DNA from: Amoebophrya sp. A120
Lineage: Eukaryota > Sar > Dinophyceae > Syndiniales > Amoebophryaceae
Direction of reading: 5' to 3'
DNA: 64,000 bases
Assembly (NCBI GenBank): GCA_905178155.1
Contig: CAJINV010000005.1
Location: forward strand, 6,495,507-6,559,506
Both the position numbers and the translations under genes were made by a program. Shown in pieces: positions 25,358 through 38,629 of this stretch. Under the pieces are notes generated by a model. That model was given only the letters and a program-made list of their open reading frames with translations, ran no database searches and was not told the DNA's origin. The first letter of the stretch is position 1, and every line of letters begins with the position of its first letter.

Positions 25358-28300
25358 ATGGCTGGCGGTTCCTGGCTGGACGGGTATATCAAGCCAGAAG
25401 ACAGCAAAAAGAAAAGCTCAGCAGCAGATCATGCTGATAGCACCAGCAGGACCGATGGTCACCAGCAGCATCAATGGGGTGCAGCATCTGCTGCGACGAG
25501 CAGCTCCACTACACAACAAGGGCCTGCCGGCGCGGGCCATGGTTCCTGCGGCCCAGATGAATCCTGGTATGCGGATAATTGGGCACCGTGGGTGTCCGGA
25601 GGTGCAGGGGGAGTGCAACAGCAGTTGCACCAAGATCATCAACACACTGCGGTAATTGCGGCGCAACATCACCAACAGGGTAATGATATGGCACACCAGC
25701 AAAATAAGTCCATCAGCACCGACGCCAACCAAAACAGCCCGGCTGTAGGGAAAACAGCTGCATCCGGTGGCAGCTCCAGCAGCAGCGGCGGTGCGACATC
25801 TAGCGGAGTACTAACAGCAGGAGGAAATAGTAACGCAGCGGCCCCCGGGGCCAGTAGCTATTACTCAGCTTTCAATTCCGCGGCGGGTGCTTCTGGGAGC
25901 GGCACTAATTCGAGTGGCAAGGCACAGAGTGGAGGTACTAGTTCCAGTGGAGCAGCTGGTGGAGGAAAAACTGCGCAGAGTTCGCCTTCACTGGCTAGTG
26001 CGCAGCAGCAGCAGCAGCAAATGCCGCCGCCTCCCCACCCGAATGCCATGCCGCCGTACCACGACCCCTACGGAGGTTCCTACGGACCTACGCAGCAACA
26101 TCCAAACGCACCTCCGAAGCCGCACCCCGGAGGACACCAATATTATGGCATGCCGCCGCCGATCATGCCGCCACCGGGAGTCGCCTACCATCCCGGTTTA
26201 CAGCAACACCCGCCGCCACACCCCTACTACGACCCGCACGCGGCGCAAATGTGGAATTATGGTCAAGCGGTCCAGCCTGGAATGCAGCCAGGCAACTATC
26301 ACGATCCTTACGGGGCTTCGATGCAGCATCACGGGACGATGATGCAACCGAATCCGTATGGGATGGCTCCTCCGCACGGCGCACCATACCCCGGGCACCA
26401 AGGTGGGTCCATACCACCTCCCATGCAGGCTCCGTACCAGCACACAAACCTTGCTGCTATGGTGGATCCTTACTACTATGGGAATCCGAATGAGATTCCG
26501 ATCGGGCAGCAGCAGCCGGGGACGGCAAGCACGGTGACTGGAACTACGGGACAACATCAAGGGAATCAGCCCGGAGGAGGTCAACATCAACAACAAACGC
26601 CACAGCAATCTCCGAGGGACCAAGTCGCCACAGAGTCTACAAACAGGGAGGGTAAGAAGCAAGCGAAAGAGAAACGGAACAAGCAGAGTAAACAGCGGTC
26701 AGGCAGTTCTTCTTCCTCCGCGGTGACCACAGGTGGATCTTCTGCGCAACGTTTCCCAGTACCGCATAGCCCTTCTGTCACTTTCGCCGCGAACGCACTA
26801 ACTGCTGAAGCAAAGGACCAGATCGCGATCGCCGTGGGCGGGGAGCACAAAGCGGAACTGGCCAGTAGCGCGAACAAAAGCAGCGCTACTTCGAGCAGCA
26901 GCAGCAGCTTCTCGAACAACGACCCGAACTCATCCCGGTCCAATAGCAAGAGCAACGTGGTCAGAGGGCCTTTGTCTAATCGGGAGCTGCCCGAGGCTAG
27001 CGAAGAGGGTGGAATGGTGTTGCCAGGACGGTCGGTTGCTTCGTCTGCGATGCCGTCTCCGCAGGGCAGCGGTAGGAACGACCAAGCTCATCATCATCAC
27101 CACCAACCAGGAGGGGCACATGCGAGCGCAGGCGTCGAGAATCCGGGTGGGGGTTGTACGGGTACATCACAAATCTCCGAATCTTGGATGAAGACCATGC
27201 GTGCGAAATTGGAGGAAAAGCGCGGGAAGCTGAACGAAACAAGAAACACAAATGCTCATCGGAGTGCGAGTCACAGCAGTAACCCGACTACCGGCGGAGG
27301 AGTAACTGGCCCTCCGGCCGTGATCTTGCAAGAGAATCCGCACAACCGGAACAATGCGCAGTTTCATCATCTTGCGGGTTCTGGTACAACGGGTCAAGAT
27401 CCGCAACTGCACGAGTTGGAGGGGAAGCATCACGGGTCCAACCGGTCCTCTGGTTCCCGTTCGAGTTCTTCTTCCTCCAACAGTAGCAACGAATCTTCTT
27501 CCAACGAGAATTCGAACAGTTCCCACTCCGGCGAGAGCAGAAGCAAGCGGGATGTGGATCTCCGAGTGCATCAGCAGGGGATGAACCATCAGCAATACAA
27601 CACTGCGCATCAATCGTATAATAATCCGATGCACCACCACCAGCAGCATCTTTTATCCAACTACCCAAACCAATTACCCGGGTACAATGTCCCCCCTCCG
27701 GAGCCCGCTTCCTCCGCGGATTCCACCCCGCGAGAATTATCGCAGCGCGATCTGCAACTCACACCAAGATCAGCGAATGGCGGGAAGCGGCCGGTTCCGG
27801 TGCTGCAGATCGGGGGTAGTGGGAATGGAGGACCGGAAAATGCGGTCTTAGCGACGAGTTCGAAATCGAGTAGTAGTAGCATGAACAACAACTACTTCTC
27901 TTCCAAAAACAACCCGAACGCGGATGGAGTATCGAATATCTCCAACCCACCACCCGGGCAGAAAAAGCGCGCGGTTTCGATTCCGGAGGCGGACCCGCCT
28001 TTGGAGTTGTTGCAAATGAATTCAGGTGGCGGTGGGAGTGGATCGGGGAACAATAGTAGCAGCAGTGCAGCAGGAGGGGCGCCCGGTGGAAACACAAGCT
28101 CCTCTTCCTCCTCCTCCGCGAATCAAGCCGGGGAGACCGTTGCTACGACCGCTGCTCCACCACCCGGATTGCAGAGCGCGAACTCCAAGCCCGCGAAGAA
28201 GAAACCGCAGATCACATTGAAAAATCAAGCACCGCCAGGGAGTAGTAGTAGCGCCAGTACGAACAAGTTACAAATCGGGCAATCGTCTGTCGTTTCAGGT

Positions 28301-31300
28301 GGGTTGGCTGCTAGTTTGAACAATGGCGGGAAGAATTTGACCTTGAACAACGCAAACACAGTACCTGCGAACAGCAGCACGACGTCAAATGCGACTCTGT
28401 TGAAGCAAAAACTCACCGCCGCGACGAATCTTCAGAGTAAGGGCTTGATGTCAACGAATCCGAACAACAAAATCATGCAGAGTACGACAAATCTCGACAT
28501 CAACTTGAATCCACAAAGAACCACGCCAATCGGTGGGGGGATTATTGCTTCGCAAGGCTCTGGTGGTGTGACTAATCTTTCCCTGATGGCGAAGTTAGAG
28601 AAACAGCAGCAGTCGCAACAACAGCAGCAGTCGCAGCAGCTCTTGTACAACCAGCCGGATAGGATTATTCAGACAACCGCGAACGTGCCAGCCGTGCACA
28701 AAACCACGAAACCGTTGATGGAGAAAGTGGAAAAGTTCGATGCGAAATCGAAGTCAGAATCCAAGGCGATGGCGGCGGCAAAAGCCCAACAGGCGTTGCA
28801 GAATCAAAATCGAGAGATGACGACCGCGGAAAAGAAGCGCGAATTGCTGGAAAAATTGCGCGCGGCGAAAATGGCTGCGGGGGGCGGCGGAAATTCTTCT
28901 GCGGGGCCGCAGTCTAGCTTCGACAGTGCGAAAGGAGTGGATGGGGCAACTACAAGCAGCGCAATTACAACAAAGCCATCGACAGGTCTCGGACAGCAGC
29001 AGCTTCCTCAGATCATCGCTAGTACAACTGGGGGTGCAGCTGCTCTTGACGGGAGCGGCACGACGACCAAAATTATCAGCACCTCCAACACGCTGGTGAA
29101 CACAACGACCGCGAATCCCAAAACCCCAACGTCTGCTGCGCAACACGCTACTTCCGGAGACAATTTTACCTGGAACAGCAATCGGAACAAGCGGGATGCT
29201 GGCAACAAGTGGCACGTGAGCGGACACCAACAACCTGGCGTTGTGCACACAGGAGCTACTACTGCTGCTAATCCCATTGCCGCCACCACCACCTCCAAGC
29301 CAATCAAAATTCCAAACGACAAGGAACTGAAAGTCACGTTAGCGGATATGCAAAACCTTATCGCGCGGATCCTCTGCCCGGACTTACTTGGTCGGTTCAC
29401 CGAGCATTCTGATATTCAGTTTATGGAAATTCCGAACGTCCAGCGGATCCCGAGGGTGACGATTTGCTTGTTACCGAATTTAGGCGTGCATAACGTGCAA
29501 AGGAAAGTTTCGGATGAGAAGGTGAAGCCGGAGCAGGAATTGCTGCAAAAAATCGCCACGGTCGCCGGCAACAGCTCCGTCGCACAGAACTATTTCATGC
29601 CGTATCTTTCCGGTTTACTCCGCCGCCCCTGGAAGTGCCACATAGGGCTGAAAAGAGGGTTTTTTCCGGAGCGACATGATTTACTGCAAAACATGATGCT
29701 GGGGAAATTTAAGGTCGTGAAAGAGAACAAATTACGAATGGCGCAGTTGAACTACATTTCGCCGATCGCAAATACGGACGAGGAAATGTTTACGCAGCCA
29801 GTGCGGAGGGAGAAGTATATAGGGTTTCATTTGTTGCTTGTCTTCGCGCATGACAGTTTTTCAGTTGCACATGCAGTGGAATTTTGCATTCACCAGAGGG
29901 CAATATCATGTTCGCAAAAAACCTATCAGGGGCGCCACCAACAACGTCTACTACCCGTCAAACTATTTCCTCGCCACCCGGGACGAGCTTTCCATGGCCG
30001 GGTACCCCGTGCTCTGCCAACTGAACGTGTTCGGGTTGGAAAACCACTTGGAGCCCGGCTGGGTTTGCGCGAAGAAACAGGTATCAACTGTAAAAATGTC
30101 TGGGTCTGGAACAAAGCAACTTGTCATGCTAGAATCATGTAAAATCTGTGTTGCGTGATTGCCAAAAGCTGTCCACTTTTGATCTAATCGAGAGGTAGTT
30201 TCTCATGCAGGATAGGCATGATAGAACTCTCACAGAATCTGTCATGCTATGTCCTTCATACCGGACTTCATGGGCCAGGGAAAACCTGCATGACAAGTCT
30301 GGCACTCTTCCAGACCCAGACATTTTTGCAGTTGATAACAGGATGCAGCGACCGATTTCACGCCGAACATGCTGGATTTGCTGATTATCGATTGTGAAAT
30401 GGTGAAGACGACGACGGAGGAGAATGCTTTAGCGAGAGTCTCCGCCGTCGATATGCACGGGCAGGTTTTGCTTGACTGTTACGTGAAGCCACCAGACCCG
30501 GTCACGGACTACAAAACGCAATATTCTGGGATCACGGTGTCCGATTTGATGGGAGTGACGAGGACGTTGGAAGAGGCGCAGAGATTGTATACTTGCTTTT
30601 AGTACTTGCGGTCGAGAATGTACTCTGGATTTCAGGGTTTTAGGATTTAGGGTAGTTTCTCTTCATGTATAGTTTGGTCTTGAAAAATCGCCTGGCATTG
30701 TTGCTTTTTTTTTCTCGCGAAGCTTCCTTTCTCATGCGGGAGCGCCGGGATAAGTAATATGTCGATAAAAGCTGCTCCTTCTGTCATGCAATATTGCCAA
30801 TCATGAAACTTTATCAAAGGCTTCTCCGTTTCCTCAACCCGCGAACGGTTTTGTGCGGTCACAGTCTGGAGAACGACCTGAATGCGATGCGGCTGATTCA
30901 TCCCTTCGTCATTGACACGGCCATTTTGTTTCCGCACCCGGAGTATGAATGGAAAATATGTCTGGGTCTGGAAGGTGGTAACTTGTCATGGTAAATCTGA
31001 AAGATACAAAAATCTGTGTTGCATGAGTGCCAAAAGCTGTCCACTTTCGACCAAGTTCGGAGGGAGTTTCTCATGCAGGATAAGCATGGCAGAGACCTCG
31101 CAGAGCCCGTCATGCTAGGTCCCGCATTCCAGACCCCATGGGTCATGGAAAACCTGCATGACAAGTTAACACTCTTCCAGACCCAGACATTTTTGCACTT
31201 GATACGGAACGGCTCCCGATGAAAATCGGGCTGTCGAAATTAGCGGAGCGGCACTTGAAGGTATTGAAGAATTTTGTTATTGCGCTATCTGGCATGACAG

Positions 31301-34300
31301 ATTGACAAACACAAAACCTCCGTGGTGCCTTCGCGCGTCTGTTTTGTTTAGCCTGACAAGATGTCTGAAATACAAATTATATCAGCGCCGCATGGACCGA
31401 GATAAGGGCCACTCAAGTATCGAAGACGCGCTCTGCACCCTGCAGTTGATTCTGACGAAAATTCGCAATGGACTGCAGTACAACACAGAACATGGCGTGG
31501 AGCAGTTGAGGACACTGGGCGCTTTGCCAGGTATAAAATTGACAACATGATGCGACAACTCATGACAACATGCGATTTCTCACGCATGAGAAAACCAGCA
31601 ATGCACTCGTTTTATTCACGCTTTTCGTGCCACATGACGATCTTATCGTGCGCTGCAATTAAGTATTCATCTTGCAAACTAAATGAACTCTTCAGGTATC
31701 ACCACCGAAATCTACTCTGAGCAGGAGGCTCTACCGGTCAAAGCAGAGTGGAGCGGGAATTTTGGTGAGCAAATGCTGCTGAACGTGGACAATATCGTTA
31801 TGCAAGACTGGCGTGAGAAAAACCCGGTAGTTGAAGCTGATCCATATGATGTAGTATCGGAAGAGGAAGAAGACCACGCTTCTACTGTGGTTCTTCACGA
31901 CTCCAGTGGTGATGTCGTCGTGTCAGGAACTACACCAGCTGACAATACTACAAACCACTGCATCGAGGACTTGAACGAATTGGAGAACGAGGAGCAATTA
32001 CTGCAAGCGATTGACAATGGAGATTTGGAGATGGTGGAGATCGATGCGACCGACTCAGAGGTGGATGATATGCAAAAAATAAAGTGTTACATTTATTGCA
32101 CATTGTGTTCTTGCAAAGCATGCAAGACAAACAACCTCTGTCATGATGCGCAAGATGCTAGAGAGCCTTGTTTCATGTGTGTTTTGCCTTATGATCTATG
32201 CATTGCAAGTTTCCTCTGTCATGCGCGGCAAGTTTGTGACGCTGAATTCACTACAAATGCGTAAAAATTGTAGCACTTTTTTCTTGCGGATAGGCGACGT
32301 CGACTTCGCTGAAAGTGTCGAAATACCGCAGCCAGAAAACGAACCAGGGTACACGGAGGAGGAGAAGCTTCTGTACCGAAAAATCTGCAAATTGGAGGAG
32401 ATGATCGAAACAGCCGAAGGGGAGGAGGGCAGCGACGAGGATGATGAGAGTTCTGATAGAAGCGACAATGAATACGATTCCGATTATCACGCTGCAGAGG
32501 ATAACAAGAACCCTGAATGTAGTACCGCCGGTGTTCCCGCCGTCGAAGAGGACTCCGGTTCGGAGGAAATTATCGAAATCGAGGTTTCCGAAGACGATCC
32601 GAGGTTACCGGAGAACCAACCTCCGGTGCAACAACAGCAAAAGGAAAAGCAGCAGAAAAATGTTCATCGTAGAAAAAAGCAGGCTAAAAAGAACCCGAAA
32701 TCTTCTTCCGCTAGTGAGGTGATTGATTCGGAGATGTACCGGTCTGAATCCTATCAAATGTAAAAATGTCTGGGTCTGGAAACTTGTGATGCTGGGTGGC
32801 GTCTCATGATGACGCTACAAATGCTGGCTCAGCATGACAAATTTGTGAGCTCCTAGGTGTTGCCTATTCTGCATTTCAAACTGTGCTTCTGCATCACAGA
32901 AAAACGGAGCTCTTGGGTAACGTGCATGACAGATTTAAGAGTCATGCCAGACAAGCATGACAAACATGAATTCTTCCAGACCCAGACATTTTTACTGTTG
33001 ATAAATCCGAGCCGGAGGATCACGAGGAGGTGCAGGCGAAAAGACGGCGGATTGACCAGGCGATGAAGGATTACAAGGAAATAACCGAGAATAACCAAGC
33101 GGTGGAAGAGATTCCTCTGATCAACGATTTGATGTCCAACAGTGCAGAAGAGGAATACGATGCTCCAGAGTTGAAGATTTTGTCGGAACAAAATGCAGCT
33201 GCGGCCTCTTCCGACCACCACGACGAGCAAAATGCAGCAGTCGTTTTGTTGGAAGACGACATCGAGCTGCGGCCCTACAATTCGGATGACGAACCTGCCT
33301 CGGTCCGGAAAGCCCGGGCGGAGAAGAAGAGGCGGTTGAGGGAAGAAGCAAGGAAAAAGAACGCTGCTCCGGCCAATGTTGGTATTGCGGCGCAGGAACA
33401 AACTGCGGCTGCCTCCTCTGCGAAAGGAGCGGCAGAGCAAGCACCTCCGAGAAATAAACCTGCACTGCAATCAGAAAAGAGGGGAAGCAACAAGCGCAGG
33501 TCTTCTTCGTCAGGAGGTGGTGGGAAGGTCACAACGGATCAGATTCCTGTCGTGCCAGTACCGCCTCCTACTGCTGCAGCTCCAGAACTACAACCTGATG
33601 TTGCTTCTTCTGCGAAAGAACAGCAAGAGATGAACCTCGACGTCAATGCACTGCCCGAAGAAGAAGAAGAGGAAGAGCACACCCTGATCCAGCAACTGAG
33701 ATCCGACGGCTATGATATTGACGAGATCCTTTCCCCCGAAGCCGTGACCGAACTCCGGGAAAAGCTGAAATTTATGCCGCCTGATTCCGAGGACGCGTTG
33801 CAAATTTTGGAGAAAACCGTTGCCGAAGCCGAAAAAATCGCGAAAAAACGGCAGGCGGAGAAACTGAAAAGGAAAGAACAGCGGAAGGTGGTAGAGCAGC
33901 AGATAAAAGTGCAAGCTGAATCGGCTCTTGGTGGTGATTTTAGCATTGCTGATTCTGATGTTATTCCGCAAATCAATGTGATCCCTCCACCAGCAGACAC
34001 GAGCCTGCTGGTGCCCGAGTCGAGTTTAAACGCGAGTGAAGACGATATCGAGGAAGATGTTCATCTTCTCGAGGGTTTTGACGAGGAAGAGCCGAAAGCT
34101 CCGTCTATCTCCTCCGTCGGCGATATCGATGAAGACGATGAAGTAGATGCTGAATCCGGAATCTCGCCCAGAACGGCTACGGGGACGAGAAGAAGAGGCC
34201 GCACGACTGGAGGCGGTCAAACTCAAAACATTGTCTCCGAAGTCGAGTCCATCCAGCTCTCCCCGCGCGACATGGGGATCATGACGGATTTGGAGTCACA

Positions 34301-36924
34301 GCAGGGAGTCAACACAGGTCTTTTGTCGGAGCCGGAACCGCTCGTGTTACCCATTCCCGGCATCGCTTCCGATCCAAACTACGACAGCCAAGCGTTGCTC
34401 CAGAAGTCACAGGAACAGGCGAAGATGCTATCAAATGCAAATATGTCTGGGTCTGGAGAAGCCCAAGTTTGTCATGCACATTTTGCATGATGCGTGATAT
34501 CTGTTATGTATGCTCTAGCATCACAGATTCTATTCGGAGGTCTTCTTAATGCGTATCCCACATGAGTGATTCCCCCTCCGCGTAGCAAAAACTGAATTCC
34601 TGATCCTGATCATGCAATAAAAATTTGTTATAGAATCCAAAGGCAGCATCACAAGTTGCATCCTTCCAGACATCCAGGGATATTTGCAATGCATAGATGC
34701 TGGGGGATGCGGATCTGATTGAGCAAATCACGCCGAAGAACTTTGTTCAGCGCGTATCCTGAGTAAAAACGTACCCACACCAGAGTTGTCATGCAAATCT
34801 GCATGCTGAAAATGTTTCTCATGCGGAGCCCCATGAGAAGCATTTTCCAATCGTGTTTTGCAATTTGTCATGCTCCAATCAGCATGGTATGCTAGATCTG
34901 TGATGCTGCGGAGCTAGCTCAAACAGCACTACACTACGAATCCAAATTTGTCATGCAAAACAGCCAAAACTTGTGGATTTGTCTAGCCGATTTCCCAACT
35001 TGACTATTGTGTGGGTACGTTTTTACTCAGGATAGCGAGAGGAGCAGGTAGAGCAGCAGCACCAGGTCCTCGGGGAGAAGAGTGTTCTCGAGAAGATTAA
35101 AGCATCGGAGGACGTCGAAGTCTTATCGAACGACGATATTGACGACCAAGACGCGGTGATGTCGCAGAAAAATCCGGTTTTATCCGACGAAGACATGCTA
35201 CCGCCGATCACCCCCGCGGACGACGATGACGATGTTGTACCACTGCCGGCTGTTTCTGGTACTGCAGCAGCAGCAAAGCCAGGTGAGAAGACCGCGACAA
35301 GCACCGTGCCTGTGCAGGATCAACACGCGAAGGGTGGTACTTCTGTGCTTGCTGGGAAGCGGTCGTCTCCTGATCTTCGGGGAAAAATTGTCGCAGGAAA
35401 GGCAGAACAGACCTCGGACGCTGCTGCAAGTACTGCAGAGAATCCTATCGCCACAACGTCGTCGTCGAAAATAGTAAACAAGACCCGGTACAAAGTCCGC
35501 TACGTGAATTCCGAGGACGAAATCGACTTCCCACAGGCCGAAGACGAGGACAGCCGCCCGGTTCCCGAGAACTTTGGTGAAATGCTCGGGTTCCCTTTCG
35601 AGGGGGATAAAAAATCCACCTTCACCTACCCAGCAACTACTGACCAGCTTCTCGTAGAATTAGCGGGGAAAAAACAACTAGAGAAGGAGAAGCAGTTGAA
35701 AGAGCTCCCCCCCTCGCCGGCAAAACTACTGAAGCAGAACCAGCGCTCCTTACGGGTGTTCAACTTTACCGATATGGAAAAGTTCCACCCTTTGAACAAG
35801 GAAAACGCACAGGTAGCGCGGGCCGAGGAGAACCAGGCATTGCTGGATTTGGACAGAACATTGAAGAAATTAGTCCAATCGAAGGAAACCGCGGTGCCGA
35901 ATGAATTTTTCGTCTTCATTATCCTATGTAAAAACGTCCCCACCTCCTCATAGTCAAGATGGGGAATCGGCTAGACAAATTCACAAGTTTTGGCTGTTTT
36001 GCATGACAGATTTGGGCTTGTAGAGTCGTGCTGTTTGAGGTAGTGCAGCAGCATCACAGATCTAGCACATCATGCTGATTAGAGCATGACAAATCCCAAA
36101 GCGCGGCTAAGAAATGCTTCTCATGGGACTCCGCATGAGAAACATTTGCAGCATGCAGGTTTGCATTACAGCTATGGCGTGGGGACGTTTTGAAATACGA
36201 TATTCATCTCTTCCGGCAAAGCGTCCATCTACAACAAAACGGTCAAGTCTCTCGGGAAAAAACTGGCCGCGTTGAAAAGCAGCGATACAGCCACGATATG
36301 CATTGCAAATATGTCTGGGTCTGGAAGATTTGGAAAGTTTGTCATGCAAATTATACAGGGCTCCCGGTGCCTCTCATGCATGCTCTAGTGTCACAAGCTC
36401 TTCGGGTGGCAACAGTCTGAGTGTCTTTTGCCTCTCTTGCAATACAGATTTTCGTGTGATCGACACCTAGCATCACAAATCCCATTCTTTCCAGTCGCAG
36501 ACATACTTGCAGTTGATATGCGAATAGTAGTTCCAACGGTAAAAATCGTGCGGGTGGTCCTTTGGACGCACAGACGATAAAATTGATCGACACCATCACG
36601 AAAACGCGGAGCTATTGTGATAATTCTGGGTTCGTGGCGTTCCACTGGAAGACCGTCGATGAGGAGTTTTTGAAGACGCATTTGACAAACCGGCGGTTGT
36701 CTTTGTCCAGCTTGAACAAGCAGCCACAGGTTGGTGTCACCGGATCTGCAGGAATAAACGCCGCGGGTGGAGGTCATCTAGTTGCAGCGTCCGGAGGACA
36801 TCAAAATGCTGGGAACAACTCCTCCGGGTTGCAGCTCTTGAGCGGTTTGCAGTCCGCAGCGATGCTGGGGCAACATGGTGGGAATGTGGCGTTAAACAAC
36901 ACGGGGAACAGGACATTGCAATAG
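25358..36924 (+). CDS. Rex-family DEDDh 3'-5' exonuclease with giant low-complexity extensions
   Basis: Thirteen exons: 25358-29815, 29877-30080, 30342-30586, 30820-30942, 31209-31260, 31386-31530, 31696-32068, 32298-32751, 33009-34428, 34701-34754, 35040-35919, 36208-36296, 36524-36924; about 2,965 residues with the frame kept throughout. The catalytic core (about residues 1565-1725) has Exo I ([11 protein letters not shown], Asp and Glu near 1571/1573), Exo II (CGHSLENDL, Asp near 1655) and Exo III (GHSSIEDAL, His near 1703 and Asp near 1708), the full DEDDh set. The surrounding text ([35 protein letters not shown]) is typical of REXO1/Rex relatives, which trim 3' ends of structured RNAs in the nucleus. 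The first about 1,480 residues are S/N/Q/G/H-rich; the last about 1,240 are acidic with charged helices. Known Rex proteins are much shorter. The domain assignment is firm; the exact paralogue is not. Confidence 0.87.
29816..29876 (+). other. Short 61-bp intron in the exonuclease gene
   Basis: It joins GAG AAG to TGG AAT, switching from the long first exon frame to the one encoding [16 protein letters not shown]. The shared G allows GT..CA or TA..AG ends but not GT-AG without changing frame. Confidence 0.6.
30082..30337. mobile_element. Introner, family A
   Basis: Ends TATCAACTGT and GCAGTTGATA; exact ACAGG duplication (30077-30081, 30338-30342). The duplication permits GT-AG (CAG|GTATC ... 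AACAG|GAT). Lies just before Exo I. Confidence 0.92.
30587..30819 (+). other. GT-AG intron between Exo I and Exo II
   Basis: GTATACTTGC ... TTATCAAAG; joins AGA TT to G CTT (EEAQRLLLRFLNP). Chosen because it restores the Rex domain order; no TIR seen. Confidence 0.65.
30944..31204. mobile_element. Introner, family A
   Basis: Flanks CGGAG (30939-30943) and CGGAA (31205-31209). The join CAC CCG GAA CGG restores [13 protein letters not shown] of the nuclease domain. GT-AG is impossible at the duplication (GT..GA at best). Confidence 0.9.
31261..31385 (+). other. GT-AG intron in the exonuclease domain
   Basis: AAG|GTATTG ... ATATCAG|CGC, phase 0, joining AERHLK to [15 protein letters not shown] ahead of Exo III. 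Confidence 0.8.
31531..31695 (+). other. GT-AG intron after the exonuclease domain
   Basis: CCAG|GTATAAAA ... CTTCAG|GTATC. Both junctions read CAGGTAT, so a short duplication flanks it, but TIRs are not clear. Confidence 0.75.
32069..32292. mobile_element. Introner, family E (single copy)
   Basis: Degenerate TIR: TATGCAAAAAATAAAGTGTT at the left, and CACTTTTTTCTTGCGGATA at the right. Flanks GATGA and GGCGA (3 of 5). The join GTG GAT GAC GTC is in frame. Probably an old copy. Confidence 0.7.
32752..33003. mobile_element. Introner, family A
   Basis: Exact AATCC duplication (32747-32751, 33004-33008); the join GAA TCC GAG CCG keeps the acidic C-terminal region open. Confidence 0.92.
34429..34695. 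mobile_element. Introner, family A
   Basis: Left end TATCAAATGC, right end GCAATGCATA (non-matching caps). Exact GATGC duplication (34424-34428, 34696-34700). The join is AAG ATG CTG GGG. Confidence 0.92.
34755..35034. mobile_element. Introner, family C
   Basis: TIRs TATCCTGAGTAAAAACGTAC and its complement. Flanks GCGCG and GCGAG (4 of 5). Either the five-base rule or GT..AG (GTATCC ... GGATAG) keeps the frame, differing by one codon. Confidence 0.9.
35920..36202. mobile_element. Introner, family C
   Basis: Exact TTCAT duplication (35915-35919, 36203-36207); the join GTC TTC ATC TCT gives [10 protein letters not shown]. Confidence 0.92.
36297..36518. mobile_element. Introner, family A (short, 222 bp)
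   Basis: Caps TATGCATTGC and GCAGTTGATA differ. Flanks CACGA and TGCGA (3 of 5). The join GCC ACG AAT AGT leads into the last exon. Confidence 0.87.
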
Positions 36925-38629
36925 GAATTAGAAACCGTTAGAATAAACAGGGCGGGGGGAACAAAGTCGTTGGTGTATGCGATTATTATCGCATATAAGT
37001 AGATTTTTTCAATGTTTTCGATAAGCGGCCTGACTATGTAGAGCACGACAGGCGCGACGTTACTTTCTTCTGCGAAAAAATCAAAGTCCTGACAAGTATG
37101 GCGACGAAATAAGATAACTATGCGACATCACAGGAACAGGTACAGTTTGCGTATAGTCTACAAGAAAACACTCATCAAAAACGTGGACGACAAAATATGT
37201 CGGCGATATTTATTGCATGGGATTCTACTGACAAGAGACAAGTATATGGCTATGTTGTATCGAGTTGTTGTATATGTTCAGCACCAGACAGTCTTTTTTT
37301 ACAAAATCTTCGAGCTAGGCTCCTTGCCCGACGTGAATCACAGTGGGCGACGAGAGCTTTTTTTTTCATCATGATGACAGACTTCGTTTTTTTGAGAAAT
37401 AGAAACGCAGTTCAGGCTAGTCTATTGTCGATAAATAAAAATACCACTATTGGCGAAGAACAGAAAATTGTAAAAAAACCAAAAAAATGATTTTTCACTT
37501 TTTTCCGCTTTTTTTACATAATGAACACAACATATCGCTAGTATCACGACAAACGACAACAAAAGCCCCTCTTAGCGACCTCTTTCAACAAGAACTTTTC
37601 CCCTACAAGCCTGAGCTGCGTGTCAAATGCATGATAAATGCCCAAGTGAATAATCGCCACATGAACAGCTTTCATGAAATTCAGGACTCTGATTTGATGC
37701 AAAAGCAACATCGTGTGGTGAGAATAAACACCAAAGAAAAGAAATGAAAAGAAAAAAAGAAAAATGAAACGCGACAGAAACGACCCTCGAGAGGCAAAGT
37801 GAGAGGGTGGCACTTAGTTTGATGCTTCGGTCGTGGGCTTTCAAAAGAACTGCGTAGTCTTTTGAAAGCCTTCTGGCTCGTCGTCAAACCTGTTACAACC
37901 CTTGCTTTGCCCCTCAAGGGTGGATCAGAAGCGACACTAGAGTGGAAAAAAACAGAAGAAAAGAAAAAGGCAGCGGCAAAACGACGAAAAAACTTTGCCC
38001 GTCAGAAGTAATACAAGCGACAACTGAACTATTGTGTCCGCGTGCCACGAAAAAAAGGCGTTGCGCTCTCTGCGATGCTGCTTCTTGCCTGAGTTAATTA
38101 TAGTGGCGCTTGCAGCTGCGGCAGTGTTCGCTGCCTGCGTGGAAATTTCTTCATGGTCCTTGTCGTGCCTCGCAACCTTTTTGTCGGCTCTTGAAGCAGT
38201 AGTTCTGGAACTCGTGCGTTCTTTTTGTCGTACGTTTTGTCTTTGTTGTCGTACGTTCGCTCGTTCTCATCGTCCAATGAATTTGCGAACAAGAAGTTCT
38301 CCACAATATCGCGAAATGTCAAATCGTACATCTTTTTCTTCTTGTAACCCAAGACGTCGTCGTCCTCTCGTGCAGCGTTGTGCTACCCTCCTCACTAAGT
38401 TCAACCTTCATCTAGTCGCTGACAAAGAATCTTCACAGCTGAGAAATAATCTTCGTTTTACTTATGTCTGTGAATTCTCTTCTTTCTCACTCAAGCAGTT
38501 GTGTACTTACACCTCGGCACGACGGCGCCCCATTTACCAATTTACATTTTTGAACTTGATTATCTAACTACCCATTGACACAGACAATAAGATCACAGTT
38601 CGCGGCATCAAACTAACTACACCTTCACT
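36925..38629. other. Intergenic, no gene seen
   Basis: AT-rich DNA with short frames on both strands; no introner and no coding signature between two plus-strand genes. Confidence 0.6.
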
